From the NCBI GenBank assembly GCA_015067895.1, contig SVLP01000001.1, positions 124,001-188,000 on the forward strand: a DNA stretch of 64,000 bases, read 5' to 3'. Position numbers and translations under genes: made by a program. This DNA comes from Oscillospiraceae bacterium. Lineage in GTDB: Bacteria > Bacillota_A > Clostridia > Oscillospirales > Oscillospiraceae. How positions within the stretch are numbered: the first letter of the stretch is position 1; each line of letters opens with the position of its first letter. Under the pieces are notes generated by a model. It worked only from the letters and a program-made list of their open reading frames with translations, searched no databases and was not told where the DNA came from. Below are positions 51,600-60,294 of this stretch, in pieces.

Positions 51600-52463
51600 A
51601 TGAACATCATCCACGGCTACCGCAGCGACAAGGGGCTGCGGGACAGCTTCAACGCTCTGGCAGAGCAGACCTTCGACGGTCTGAACTTCGAGGGGTGGTA
51701 TCAGAACGGCTTCTGGGGGGACAATTACGATCCCCACAGCATCGTCCTCGACGGCAAGGTCGCAGCCAACGTGTCCGTCAACCGCACCGATTTGATGATC
51801 GGCGGAAAGCGGTACAAAATTTTGCAGCTGGGCACGGTGATGACCGCACCGGAGCACCGGGGCAGGGGATATGGCCGCGAGATCATGGAGTACATCGACC
51901 GGGAGTATGCCGATGTTGACGGCATCTATTTGTTTGGCAACGACTCGGTGGTGGACTACTACCCGAAGTTCGGCTTCCGTCCCGGACGGGAGATGGAATA
52001 CCGCAAGGCCGTTTCCCAGACCGGTGAGAATAAGGCCGTACAGGTAAGGATGAACGGCCCCGCCGGGTGGAGCCGGTTGGCGGAGGCCATGGGGAAAAGC
52101 ACCTTCCGGGAGGGCTGCAGGATGGTGGACAACCCCGGGCTGATCTTCTTCTATGTCAGCCAGTTCATGCAGGAGGCGGTGTGGCATCTGCCGGAGCTGG
52201 ATGCCTGGGCCGTGGCGGAGCTGGAGGACGGGACGCTGACGCTGCACAATGTCTTTGCCGATGCATCCGTCACGGTGGACGATGTGGTCGAAGCTTTCGG
52301 CACGGAAGTAAAGGATGTGGTGTTGGGCTTCGCGCCGGAGCACACCGACGGCTGGGAGCTGAGGGAGCTTCGGGAGGAGGACTGCCATTTCTTCGTCAAG
52401 GGCGCGGTCTTCGGGGAATTCGAGGAGCGGCAGCTGCGGATCCCCAGCCTGAGTCATGCATAA
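51600..52463 (+). CDS. GNAT-family N-acetyltransferase
   Basis: This 287-residue protein has a GNAT domain in residues about 40-145. QLGTVMTAPEHRGRGYGREIMEYID (about 80-104) contains the acetyl-CoA loop, and YYPKFGFRPG is the last strand. The region after about residue 150 is a second domain (YVSQFMQEAVWHLPELDAWAVAELEDGTLTLHNVFADASVTVDDVV), probably another GNAT-like half. The ATG at 51600 follows AAGGAGGAA. It is monocistronic, between two terminators. Acceptor unknown. Confidence 0.88.
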   Translation: MNIIHGYRSDKGLRDSFNALAEQTFDGLNFEGWYQNGFWGDNYDPHSIVLDGKVAANVSVNRTDLMIGGKRYKILQLGTVMTAPEHRGRGYGREIMEYIDREYADVDGIYLFGNDSVVDYYPKFGFRPGREMEYRKAVSQTGENKAVQVRMNGPAGWSRLAEAMGKSTFREGCRMVDNPGLIFFYVSQFMQEAVWHLPELDAWAVAELEDGTLTLHNVFADASVTVDDVVEAFGTEVKDVVLGFAPEHTDGWELRELREEDCHFFVKGAVFGEFEERQLRIPSLSHA

Positions 52464-52474
52464 TTGTATACAAG

Positions 52475-52500
52475 AAAGGAGCCGGTTTTCGGCTCCTTTT
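52475..52500 (+). terminator. Terminator of the GNAT gene
   Basis: AAAGGAGCCG, loop GTTTT, CGGCTCCTTT. Confidence 0.85.
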
Positions 52501-52531
52501 GGCTATCCTGCACACATATGTGCGTCAGCGG

Positions 52532-52560
52532 TTGACAGATGTACAAAATTGCGGTATACT
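52532..52560 (+). promoter_or_regulatory. Promoter of lysA
   Basis: TTGACA (52532-52537), 17 bases, TATACT (52555-52560), 38 bases before the ATG. Confidence 0.85.
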
Positions 52561-52598
52561 TCTGTCATTGTTGTATAAAAAGAGAGGAAGAAATCCCC

Positions 52599-53861
52599 AT
52601 GAGAAAGATCCCCTTCGTGACTCTGGACAAGGCCAGAGAGATCGCAGAAGTCATCCCCACCCCCTTCCACCTCTATGACGAGGCGGGCATCCGTCAGCGG
52701 GCCCGTGACCTGAAGGCAGCCTTCGCCTGGAATCCGGGCTTCAAGGAGTATTTCGCCGTCAAGGCCACCCCCAACCCCTACATCCTGAAGATCCTCCATG
52801 AGGAGGGCTGCGGCTGCGACTGCGCCAGCTATTCCGAGCTCCTGCTGGCCGAGGCCGCAGGCGTCACCGGCAAGGACATCATGTTCAGCTCCAACGTCAC
52901 CCCCGCCCTGGATATGAAGAAGGCCTACGACATGGGCGCCTACATCAACCTGGACGACGCCACCCATGTGGAGTTCCTGGAGAAGGTGGCGGGCGTGCCC
53001 GAGGCCGTCTGCTGCCGCTACAACCCCGGCGGAAGCTTCTCCCTGGGCAACACCATCATGGACATGCCCCGGGACGCCAAGTACGGCATGACCGAGGATC
53101 AGATGGCCGGTGCCTTCCTGCGCCTGAGCAAGCAGGGCTGCAAGCACTTCGGCATCCACGCCTTCCTGGCCTCCAACACCGTCAGCAATGAGTATTACCC
53201 CGAGCTGGCGGGCCAGCTGTTCCGGCTGGCTGTCCGGCTGCGCAACGCCACCGGTGTGCACATCGCCTTCATCAACCTCTCCGGCGGCGTGGGCGTGGAC
53301 TACCGTCCCGAACAGCCCAGCTCCAACATCGCCGTCATCGGTGAGGGCGTCCGCCGTCAGTTTGAGAACATCCTGGTGCCCGCAGGCATGGGCGACATCG
53401 CCATCTTCACCGAGCTGGGCCGGTTCATGCTGGCTCCCTACGGCCACCTGATCTCCACGGTGCTCCACAAGAAGCACATTTACAAGGAGTATGTGGGTTT
53501 GGATGCCTGCGCCGCCAACCTGATGCGCCCCGCCATGTACGGCGCCTACCACCACATCACCGTCCTGGGCAAGGAGGACGAGATCCTCGACCACGTCTAC
53601 GACGTGACCGGCGGCCTTTGCGAGAACAACGACAAGTTCGCCATCGACCGCTCCCTTCCCGCCATCAAGGTCGGCGACATGGTCTGCATCCACGACACCG
53701 GCGCCCACGGCTTCTCCATGGGCTACAACTACAACGGTAAGCTCCGTTCTGCCGAGGTGCTGCTGCATCCGGACGGCTCCTTTACCAAGATCAGAAGAGC
53801 CGAGACACCTGCCGATTATTTCGCGACGTTTGATGAGACGCCCTTTAAGTTTGGTAACTAA
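52599..53861 (+). CDS. lysA: Diaminopimelate decarboxylase
   Basis: This 420-residue fold-type III PLP enzyme decarboxylates meso-diaminopimelate to L-lysine. The PLP lysine is in KEYFAVKATPNPYILKIL (about residues 48-65). The glycine-rich phosphate region is in INLSGGVGVDYRPEQ, and the active-site Cys/Glu region in DVTGGLCENNDKFA. The C-terminal beta domain ends with the DYFATFD motif. The length and HLYDEAGIR opening are typical. The ATG at 52599 follows AGAGAGGAAG; the longer upstream frame lies within the promoter. No other lysine or DAP genes are adjacent. Confidence 0.93.
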   Translation: MRKIPFVTLDKAREIAEVIPTPFHLYDEAGIRQRARDLKAAFAWNPGFKEYFAVKATPNPYILKILHEEGCGCDCASYSELLLAEAAGVTGKDIMFSSNVTPALDMKKAYDMGAYINLDDATHVEFLEKVAGVPEAVCCRYNPGGSFSLGNTIMDMPRDAKYGMTEDQMAGAFLRLSKQGCKHFGIHAFLASNTVSNEYYPELAGQLFRLAVRLRNATGVHIAFINLSGGVGVDYRPEQPSSNIAVIGEGVRRQFENILVPAGMGDIAIFTELGRFMLAPYGHLISTVLHKKHIYKEYVGLDACAANLMRPAMYGAYHHITVLGKEDEILDHVYDVTGGLCENNDKFAIDRSLPAIKVGDMVCIHDTGAHGFSMGYNYNGKLRSAEVLLHPDGSFTKIRRAETPADYFATFDETPFKFGN

Positions 53862-53868
53862 ATGAATG

Positions 53869-53902
53869 GCACCCCCTGCATTCGCAGGGGGTGCTGCTGT
53901 TT
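53869..53902 (+). terminator. Terminator of lysA
   Basis: GCACCCCCTGC, loop ATTC, GCAGGGGGTGC, with TGCTGTTT following. Confidence 0.8.
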
Positions 53903-54401
53903 ATCCGCGATAAAGGACATCATCGAATTGGGTGACGGGGATGCCATTGGCATCCAAGACGGCCCAGATGGTGTATTCCTGACTGGCGTTGAAATGGATG
54001 GAGACATTGGGACAGCTGAGGGAGCCGCTGGGCTTCAGGCCCCGCTCATTGCAGTAACTGTCAATAGTTCCGTGTTTGAGCACAGCGACAGCCGTGGGCG
54101 GCACGGTGCGGCCCCGGTGTCCGGCATAGGCAGGGATCAGGACGAAGCCGACCACCTGTTCCATAGGAATGCGCCGGATGGGGATGCCTGCAATTCGGAG
54201 AACCAGTTTCTCAGGGTAGACTGACAGGGAACGGCAGGCGACATAACACAAGGGCAGAAGCAACAGGGAACAGAGGAGTGTTACCGTGCTCAGGTGATGC
54301 CCGGAAATCACTGCGGCCTGGGCAATGGCCAGGGGCAGAACCGAAATGACTGTCGAGGGCCAGTGCGGCCAGATGTGCAGAAGACAGGGCTTTTTCTCCA
54401 T
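53901..54401 (-). CDS. Small membrane protein of unknown function (PH-like domain possible)
   Basis: This 166-residue protein has two membrane helices in its first half (about residues 15-33 and 37-56). A soluble domain follows, opening SLSVYPEKLVLRIAGIPIRRIPMEQV; the RRIPMEQVVGF wording resembles bacterial PH-domain proteins. The end has SIHFNASQEYTIWAVLDANGIPV. No enzymatic motif is seen. The ATG at 54401 follows AAGGAGGTG, an excellent ribosome site. It converges on lysA. Function unknown. Confidence 0.75.
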   Translation of the reverse strand: MEKKPCLLHIWPHWPSTVISVLPLAIAQAAVISGHHLSTVTLLCSLLLLPLCYVACRSLSVYPEKLVLRIAGIPIRRIPMEQVVGFVLIPAYAGHRGRTVPPTAVAVLKHGTIDSYCNERGLKPSGSLSCPNVSIHFNASQEYTIWAVLDANGIPVTQFDDVLYRG

Positions 54402-54456
54402 TTCAACACCTCCTTTTTTCTGTAATTATATCGTTTTTTTGTATGAAGTCAAGAAA

Positions 54457-54491
54457 TGGTCAGCGAAAAGATTTCGCTGACCATTTTCTTT
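54457..54491 (+). terminator. Strong hairpin with T run, orphan
   Basis: TGGTCAGCGAAA, loop AGA, TTTCGCTGACCA, then TTTTCTTT. It lies upstream of the minus-strand gene at 54401 with no plus-strand gene directly before it, so it may close read-through or an unannotated small RNA. Confidence 0.6.
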
Positions 54492-54512
54492 GAACTATGT
54501 TGCCTATTCCAC

Positions 54513-54696
54513 CGTCATTGCGAGGCCCATCGGGCCGTGGCAATCTCCTGGAACCGGGTGCGAATACGAATGCAGTACCAGGAGATTGCCACGCCCTTAC
54601 GGGCTCGCAATGACAGAGGTGGCTTTTGGTTTATCCTTCTGGTTCGACTGGGCAATCATTGTACCTGGTCGGCGGGGTCAGTGACACCCGCCCTAC
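54513..54696. repeat. Family B palindrome plus family C tail (copy 4)
   Basis: The family B part (54513-54615, CGTCATTGCGAGGCC to GCAATGACA) is followed by the family C right end, ACCTGGTCGGCGGGGTC to CCCGCCCTAC (ends 54696). The left terminal repeat is absent. Confidence 0.85.
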
Positions 54697-54716
54697 GGGG
54701 ATGCCGCGCAGAACAA

Positions 54717-54747
54717 AGACGGCCCGCCGAATTGGCGGGCCGTTTGT
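54717..54747 (-). terminator. Terminator of the aldose epimerase gene
   Basis: ACGGCCCGCC, loop GAATT, GGCGGGCCGT. Confidence 0.8.
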
Positions 54748-54759
54748 GTATGCAGGAGA

Positions 54760-55638
54760 TCAGCGCACGAAAGAAGTGCTCAGGGTGGTAGACCAGGCTT
54801 CGCCGGGCTCCAGGATGGCGGCGTGGGCCTTTTCGTCCCACTTGCGGCTGCCGCCCTCGAAGCTGGGCAGGCTCTGCCAGGGCTCGATGCAGACGAACTT
54901 CGGCATGCCCTTCTTGCTCCAGATCAGGGTGTAGGGGAACTCCCGGATGTCGCAGACCACGCCGCGGCCGGTGCCCTTCTCGTAGATGCCAAGGGTGGCG
55001 GAGCGGAGGTTGCACATGCAGTGGCTGTCGTTGGCGAAGAGGTTCTCGTCGACCGGGATGGAAGTGATGTTGTTGCCCAGGACGTAATGATTGGGCTGGA
55101 CCAGACCGGTGGGCAGGCAGTTGAGACAGATGGGGGACTCGGCCTCAGAAAAGCGCAGCTCGTAGTCGGTGGCAACGTGCTTGTCGTCGAAGGGGACGGT
55201 GAAGGCGGGGTGGTAGCCGATGCCGAAGCCCATCTTCTCCTCGTCCAGATTCTCCACGGTCAGGGTGTGGTGGAGGGTGTCGTTCTCCAGGGTGAAGGTG
55301 GACACCAGACGGAACTCGTAGGGGAACCGCTCCAGCAGCTCGGGGGAGGAGCAGAGCTCCAGGACGATGGTGTCGTCGGACTGCTCGACAAAGGTGTGCT
55401 CGGAGGTTCTGGCGAAGCCGTGCTGGCCGGAGGGGTACTCCTTGCCTTTGGCCTCGATGATGCCGTCCACCACCTTGCCCGCGTGGGGGAAGAGGATGGG
55501 GGCATGGTAGCCCCAGACGGACTTGTCCGCCTGCCAGATGTGCTCCACGCCGTCGCACTTGCGGATGACGCTCTTGACCTGGGCACCCCAGGTGGTGACG
55601 GTCACCTTGAGATATTCGTTTTCGATGATGTATTCCAT
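54760..55638 (-). CDS. Aldose 1-epimerase family protein (GalM/YeaD type)
   Basis: This 292-residue beta-sandwich protein is of the aldose-1-epimerase superfamily, closer to the Firmicutes LacX-type branch than to E. coli GalM. The opening YIIENEYLKVTVTTWGAQVKSVI, PILFPHAGKV and HGFARTSEHTFVEQSDDTIVLEL are typical. The catalytic His is in GFGIGYHPAFTVPF (about residues 150-163), and the Glu in the late KFVCIEPWQSLPSFEGG. It would interconvert alpha and beta anomers of galactose or related sugars, feeding galK. The start at 55638 follows AAGGAGGC; the frame extends into the family B repeat upstream, which is unlikely to be coding. Confidence 0.88.
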   Translation of the reverse strand: MEYIIENEYLKVTVTTWGAQVKSVIRKCDGVEHIWQADKSVWGYHAPILFPHAGKVVDGIIEAKGKEYPSGQHGFARTSEHTFVEQSDDTIVLELCSSPELLERFPYEFRLVSTFTLENDTLHHTLTVENLDEEKMGFGIGYHPAFTVPFDDKHVATDYELRFSEAESPICLNCLPTGLVQPNHYVLGNNITSIPVDENLFANDSHCMCNLRSATLGIYEKGTGRGVVCDIREFPYTLIWSKKGMPKFVCIEPWQSLPSFEGGSRKWDEKAHAAILEPGEAWSTTLSTSFVR

Positions 55639-55694
55639 TGTGAGAATAGCCTCCTTGTAGTAGTGAAAAAGAAAGACCAGCTGCCGTCTGCCTT

Positions 55695-55879
55695 TGTCAT
55701 TGCGAGGCCGCAGGCCGTGGCAATCTCCTGGTACTGCCTGAAAAATATGTACAATGTACCAGGAGATTGCCACGTCGCCTGTCGGCTCCTCGCAATGACA
55801 TGTTAGTGGGTACCTGGTGCTTCTGCTGATACAGGGCAGTGGTCGAACCTGGTCGGCGGAGCCATGGCACCCGCCCTAC
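55695..55879. repeat. Family B palindrome plus family C tail (copy 5)
   Basis: TGTCATTGCGAGGCC to CCTCGCAATGACA (55695-55800), followed by ACCTGGTCGGCGG to CCCGCCCTAC (ends 55879). It lies just upstream of the aldose epimerase gene. It and the neighbouring hairpin explain most of the 314-base gap. Confidence 0.85.
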
Positions 55880-55904
55880 AGTTGGGATCCGCAGATTCAA
55901 CATT

Positions 55905-55933
55905 GCCCCAGTCCGCATTTCGCGGGCTGGGGC
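55905..55933. terminator. Hairpin after ptsI
   Basis: GCCCCAGTCCGC and GCGGGCTGGGGC with a 5-base loop; the T tract is better on the plus strand. Confidence 0.55.
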
Positions 55934-55952
55934 GTTGTTTTGATTCAGAAAA

Positions 55953-57632
55953 TCAGAACTTGGGGGTCTCGTCGCCTTCGATGGCAGCGATGATGGCGGG
56001 AGCGGTCTCGCTCACGTCGGTGCTGCGAACCTTGTTGCGCAGAGGCAGTACGGCTCTGGGGGTGACGGACAGCTCGTCGACACCGATGGCCAGGAAGGTC
56101 TCGGTCATCTCCAGGTCTGCGCCCAGCTCGCCGCAGATGCCCACCCAGACGCCGTTCTTGTGGGCGTTCTCGACGACCATCTTCAGCAGACGGACGACGG
56201 ACAGGTGGTGGGGATCGTAGAACCGGCCCAGGTCGTTGTTCTGGCGGTCACAGGCCAGGGTGTACTGGGTCAGGTCATTGGTGCCGCAGGAGAAGAAGTC
56301 GACCTCCTTGGCCAGCCGGTCGGACAGGATGGCGGCGGCGGGAGTCTCGATCATGATGCCGATCTCCACGTGGTCGGAGTAGGGCAGCCCCTCCTCGGTC
56401 AGCTCCTTCTTGACGGACTCGATGAGCTTCTTGGTCTCACGGACTTCCCAGACGGAGGTGACCATGGGGAACATGATGCCCAGGTTGCCATAGGCGGAGG
56501 CCCGGTACAGGGCCCGCAGCTGGGTGCGGAAGAAGCCGGGGCGGCTCAGGGAGATACGCAGGGCGCGCATACCCATGGCGGGGTTCTCCTCCTTGGGCAG
56601 CTCGAAGTAGTCGATCTGCTTGTCCGCGCCGATGTCGCAGGTGCGGATGATGACTTCCTTGTCGCCCATGCTGGTCAGAACCTTCTTGTAGGCCTCGAAC
56701 TGCTCGTCCTCGGTGGGATAGGTCTTGGAGTTCAGGTACAGGAACTCAGAGCGGAACAGGCCGATGCCGCCGCCGTCGTTCAGAAGAACGGAGTCCACAT
56801 CCTCGGGGGAGCCGATGTTGCAGTAGATGCGGATGGACTTGCCATCCTTGGTGATGTTCTCCTGACCCTTCAGCTGCTCCAGCAGAGCCCGCTGAGCCAG
56901 CTGCTCCTCGCGCTTACGGACGAAGTCGGCCATGACATCCTCGGTGGGGTCGATGATGACGGCACCGGTGGCACCGTCCACCACCACCTGACGGCCCTCG
57001 TAGATGGGATCGAGCTGATCGCCCAGACCAACGACAGAGGGGATGCCCAGGGTACGGGCCAGGATGGCGGTGTGGCTGGAGGAGGAACCGAAGCTGGTGA
57101 CGAAGCCCAGGATCTTGGTCTTGTCCAGCTGGATGGTCTCGGAGGGAGCCAGATCGTCGGAGGCCAGCAGCACGGGAACGGGGGAGTCGATGCCGCCCTG
57201 GACCACGCCGCAGAGGATGCCCAGGATCCGGGAGCTGACGTCCTTGACGTCGGCGGCGCGGCCCTGCATATAGGCATCGTCCATGGAAGCGAACATCTCG
57301 GCGAACTGAGCGGCGGTCTGATCGACGGCGTACTCGGCGTTGTGGCCGTCCTCGATCATGGCCTGAATGGCCTCTTCGTAGTCCAGATCCTCTGCCATCA
57401 TCTGGTGGGTCTCGAACAGGAAGGCGGCCTCGTCGCCGGCTTCCACCCGGGCCTTCTCAGCCAGCTCGCCCAGCTGATCGATGGCCACGGACTGGGCGCC
57501 CTTGAAGCGCAGCCACTCGGCGTTGGTATCTTCAACAGTGTAATTGGGGATCTCGGTCTTGGCGCGGCGGTAGAAATACAGGGGGCCCATGCCGATGCCG
57601 GTGGAGACACCCTTGCCTTGAATGGTAATCAT
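55953..57632 (-). CDS. ptsI: Phosphoenolpyruvate--protein phosphotransferase (PTS enzyme I)
   Basis: This 559-residue cytoplasmic enzyme takes phosphate from PEP and passes it to HPr, starting all PTS sugar uptake. The N-terminal HPr-binding domain spans about 1-140. The phospho-His is in SFGSSSSHTAILARTLGIP (about residues 180-198). The C-terminal PEP-binding barrel contains GGGIGLFRSEFLYL (about 288-301), NPAMGMRALRISL, SCGTNDLTQYTLACDR and the active-site Cys in GICGELGAD (about 493-501). The start at 57632 follows AAGGAGTG. It is the last gene of nagA-nagB-ptsH-ptsI, so PTS phosphocarriers are placed with amino-sugar catabolism. Confidence 0.96.
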   Translation of the reverse strand: MITIQGKGVSTGIGMGPLYFYRRAKTEIPNYTVEDTNAEWLRFKGAQSVAIDQLGELAEKARVEAGDEAAFLFETHQMMAEDLDYEEAIQAMIEDGHNAEYAVDQTAAQFAEMFASMDDAYMQGRAADVKDVSSRILGILCGVVQGGIDSPVPVLLASDDLAPSETIQLDKTKILGFVTSFGSSSSHTAILARTLGIPSVVGLGDQLDPIYEGRQVVVDGATGAVIIDPTEDVMADFVRKREEQLAQRALLEQLKGQENITKDGKSIRIYCNIGSPEDVDSVLLNDGGGIGLFRSEFLYLNSKTYPTEDEQFEAYKKVLTSMGDKEVIIRTCDIGADKQIDYFELPKEENPAMGMRALRISLSRPGFFRTQLRALYRASAYGNLGIMFPMVTSVWEVRETKKLIESVKKELTEEGLPYSDHVEIGIMIETPAAAILSDRLAKEVDFFSCGTNDLTQYTLACDRQNNDLGRFYDPHHLSVVRLLKMVVENAHKNGVWVGICGELGADLEMTETFLAIGVDELSVTPRAVLPLRNKVRSTDVSETAPAIIAAIEGDETPKF

Positions 57633-57733
57633 CGCGTTACACTCCTTTTCCGCGGGAGCTTTCCCGCGAGATGAAAGGAAGCTCTGAATGAATCGGCAAG
57701 AGCAGGTGGCGAGGGATTTTGGCACAGATAAAA

Positions 57734-57777
57734 GTTAGAAAACGAAGGAATACTTTGTGTATTTCGAGTTTTCTAAC
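57734..57777 (-). terminator. Hairpin between ptsH and ptsI
   Basis: GTTAGAAAAC and GTTTTCTAAC are perfect 10-base arms around 24 bases. On the minus strand TTTTATC follows. A second small hairpin (CGCGGGA/TCCCGCG, 57651-57668) lies just before the ptsI ribosome site. It may lower ptsI expression relative to ptsH. Confidence 0.6.
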
Positions 57778-57834
57778 TGCATAGCTGGGGCAAAAGACCC
57801 GCCAACTGCCGCCGACGATTTGTTCAGAGTTTCC

Positions 57835-58092
57835 TTAAAAGTTGGCCTTGAAGAACTCCTCGATGATGGGAGCGACGGTAGCCTCGTCCTCACCCTCGAT
57901 GGTGACCTTGACGGTCTCGCCGCACTTGACGCCCAGCTGCATCAGAGCCATCAGACGCAGGACGTTGGCAGACTTCTCGCCCTTGTGGACGATGATGGCG
58001 GACTTGTACTTGCGGGCCTCCTTGTTCAGCATGCCGGCGGGACGGGCGTGGATGCCAACGGAATCGGTGATAACATACTCAAAGCTCTGCAT
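57835..58092 (-). CDS. ptsH: HPr phosphocarrier protein with Arg at position 46
   Basis: This 85-residue PTS carrier passes phosphate from enzyme I to EIIA domains. The active-site His15 is in SVGIHARPAG. In Gram-positive HPr, Ser46 (in NLKSIMGVMSLG) is phosphorylated by HPr kinase to trigger CcpA repression; here the matching segment is NVLRLMALMQLG, so residue 46 is Arg. Enzyme I-dependent transport should work, but the classical Ser46-P signal cannot form on this protein. The start follows AAGGAGAA. It lies between nagB and ptsI. A second HPr-like gene elsewhere in the genome is possible. Confidence 0.95.
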   Translation of the reverse strand: MQSFEYVITDSVGIHARPAGMLNKEARKYKSAIIVHKGEKSANVLRLMALMQLGVKCGETVKVTIEGEDEATVAPIIEEFFKANF

Positions 58093-58134
58093 AATAATTT
58101 CTCCTTATTTGTAAATGAATGTTGTTTTTTTGGA

Positions 58135-58863
58135 TCAGACCAGGCTCAGGGCAGCCTCATCGGCGACCAGAGTGAAGTCGGGGTGCATCTGCAGGATGGA
58201 AGCGGGAACCTCGGGGGTGACGGGGCCGAAGAAGGACTTCTTGATGATCTCAGCCTTGTCCTTGCCGGAGGCGATCAGCAGAACCTTGCGGGCGTTCATG
58301 ATGGTGCCGACGCCCATGGTGTAGGCCTGGCGGGGAACGTCGTCGCGGGAGGCGAAGAAGCGCTTGTTGGCCTCGATGGTCTCCTCGGTCAGATCGACGC
58401 AGTGGGTGCCCACGGGGAAGTGGTCAGCGGGCTCGTTGAAGCCGATGTGGCCGTCATGGCCGATGCCCAGCAGCTGCAGATCCACGCCGCCGACAGCCTT
58501 GATGATGGCGTCGTACTCAGCGCAGGCGGCCTCGGCGTCGGGGTTCTCACCGTTGGGAACGTGGACGGCGTCGGGACGGACGTCAACGTGGTTGAACAGG
58601 TTCTCATGCATGAAGTACCAGTAGCTCTGGTCGTTGGTACGGGGCAGGCCGCGGTACTCGTCCAGATTGACGGTGGTGACCTCAGCGAAGCTCAGATCGC
58701 CGACCTTGTACCAGTCCTCGATCAGGCTCTTGTAGGTGCCAACGGGGGTGCCGCCGGTGGCCAGACCCAGAACGCAGTTGGGCTTGGCGACGACCTGGGC
58801 AGCGATGATGTTGGCGGCCTTGCGGGACATCTCTGCGTAGTCCTTGGCTTTGATGATTCTCAT
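58135..58863 (-). CDS. nagB: Glucosamine-6-phosphate deaminase
   Basis: This 242-residue enzyme converts glucosamine-6-phosphate to fructose-6-phosphate and ammonia. The opening MRIIKAKDYAEMSRKAA and the LGLATGGTPVGTYKSLIEDW phosphate-binding loop (about residues 32-51) are diagnostic. Further motifs are VNLDEYRGL with the catalytic Asp, LGIGHDGHIGFNEPAD (about 131-146) with the ring-opening His, and the C-terminal MNARKVLLIASGKDKAEII. The length matches the short Firmicutes form, without the allosteric tail of the E. coli enzyme. It lies downstream of nagA and upstream of ptsH. Confidence 0.97.
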   Translation of the reverse strand: MRIIKAKDYAEMSRKAANIIAAQVVAKPNCVLGLATGGTPVGTYKSLIEDWYKVGDLSFAEVTTVNLDEYRGLPRTNDQSYWYFMHENLFNHVDVRPDAVHVPNGENPDAEAACAEYDAIIKAVGGVDLQLLGIGHDGHIGFNEPADHFPVGTHCVDLTEETIEANKRFFASRDDVPRQAYTMGVGTIMNARKVLLIASGKDKAEIIKKSFFGPVTPEVPASILQMHPDFTLVADEAALSLV

Positions 58864-59049
58864 GATGAATGTGCTCCTTCCTGATATTCCTTAAAAAGTG
58901 GATGTTGTTTCAGTTGGGCCTGACGGGCAGACCCGGTGGGCAGAACTCTGCCCAGACAGGACTATACTACCACATTTTGGTTGCTTTGGCAAGTTATATT
59001 GTACCAAAACGTGAAATATCTGTGCGAAATACCGAAATGGCTGTGGAGA

Positions 59050-60177
59050 TTACATTTCCTGACCGGCCAGGAAGACGCGCTTGTCGGCGTAGTCTGCGGA
59101 GCAGACCAGGAAGTCGGCGACCAGACCCTCGGCGATGGAGCCGACGGTATCCTGAACGCCCAGGGCGCAGGCGGGATTGTAGGTGGCGGCGCGGACGGCC
59201 TCCTCCTCGGGAACGCCCCAGGAGAGCACGTTGCGCAGGCAGGTCCACATGTTGGAAGCGGAGCAGGCGATGGTGTTGGTGCCCACCAGCTTGGCGACGC
59301 CGCCCCGGAGCTCGGCCATCTGGCCGCCCAGCTCGAACTGGTAGCCCTCGTCCTTACCGGCGCAGCGGCCGGAGTCGGAGACCAGAACCATGCGATTCTT
59401 GAACATGGTGAAGGCCAGGCGGACGGAGGCGGGATGGATGTGGAAGCCGTCGCAGATCAGCTCGGCCTGGACGTTGGGGTTCTCAACACAGGCGGGGATG
59501 ACACCGGGGTTGCGGTGGTGGATGCCGGGCATGGCGTTGTACAGGTGGGTCAGGTGGGTGACGCCTGCGTCAACGGCAGCACGGGCGTGGTCGTAGTCGG
59601 AGTCGGTGTGGGCGATGGAGACGGTGCACAGCTTGCTGGCCTTCTCCACGAATTCGGCAGCGCCGGGCAGCTCAGGAGCCACATCGACGATGCGCACCAG
59701 ACCGCCGCAGTCCTCGTACAGCTTCTTGAAGCCCTCAAAATCGGGGGCCTTCAGGTAGTCGGGGTTCTGGGCGCCGCGCTTGGCGTAGGAGAAGTAGGGG
59801 CCCTCCATCTGGATGCCCCGCAGACGGGAGCAGCCGGCGGGCTGCTCGTCCACGATGCGCCTGGCGGTGGCGAAGGCCGTCTCCAGCACGTCGTAGGGCA
59901 GGGTCATGGAAGCGGGGGCGAAGGAAGTGACGCCGCAGCTGAGGTAGAACTTGGCCATCTCCACCAGGCCCTCATAGGAGCCGTCGGAGAAGTCGTAGCC
60001 AGCAGCGCCGTGGCTGTGCACCTCGATCAGGCCGGGGATGACGGTGGCACCGCCCAGATCGATGGCGTCGGCGGGAACGTTCTCAGGCAGGATGGCACCG
60101 AATTTGCCGTCCACGACCTCGAAGGCACCCGTGCGGAATTCGTTGTTGACGAAGATTCTTGCATTGGTATAAAACAT
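59050..60177 (-). CDS. nagA: N-acetylglucosamine-6-phosphate deacetylase
   Basis: This 375-residue amidohydrolase removes acetate from GlcNAc-6-phosphate to feed NagB. The metal site is seen in IPGLIEVHSHGAAGYDF (HxH, about residues 47-63), with Glu in GIQMEGPYFSYAKRGAQNP. His residues lie in SIAHTDSDYDHA and THLTHLYNAMPGIHHRNPG, and the catalytic Asp in MVLVSDSGRCAG. The HxH pair matches the Bacillus-type two-metal enzyme. The start at 60177 follows AGGAGGGAT. It heads nagA-nagB-ptsH-ptsI and is divergent from a ROK repressor gene that probably controls it. Confidence 0.95.
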   Translation of the reverse strand: MFYTNARIFVNNEFRTGAFEVVDGKFGAILPENVPADAIDLGGATVIPGLIEVHSHGAAGYDFSDGSYEGLVEMAKFYLSCGVTSFAPASMTLPYDVLETAFATARRIVDEQPAGCSRLRGIQMEGPYFSYAKRGAQNPDYLKAPDFEGFKKLYEDCGGLVRIVDVAPELPGAAEFVEKASKLCTVSIAHTDSDYDHARAAVDAGVTHLTHLYNAMPGIHHRNPGVIPACVENPNVQAELICDGFHIHPASVRLAFTMFKNRMVLVSDSGRCAGKDEGYQFELGGQMAELRGGVAKLVGTNTIACSASNMWTCLRNVLSWGVPEEEAVRAATYNPACALGVQDTVGSIAEGLVADFLVCSADYADKRVFLAGQEM

Positions 60178-60212
60178 GGATATATCCCTCCTATTCTTGT
60201 TTTCATTCACTA

Positions 60213-60241
60213 ATTTTACCATAGGGCAGGAAAGAATTCAA
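60213..60241 (-). promoter_or_regulatory. Promoter of the nag-pts operon
   Basis: On the minus strand, TTGAAT (60236-60241), 17 bases, TAAAAT (60213-60218). Confidence 0.65.
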
Positions 60242-60294
60242 TGGAACGCGGACAGGGAAAAACTGGTACTGTGTAGAAAAACCACATTGCAGGA

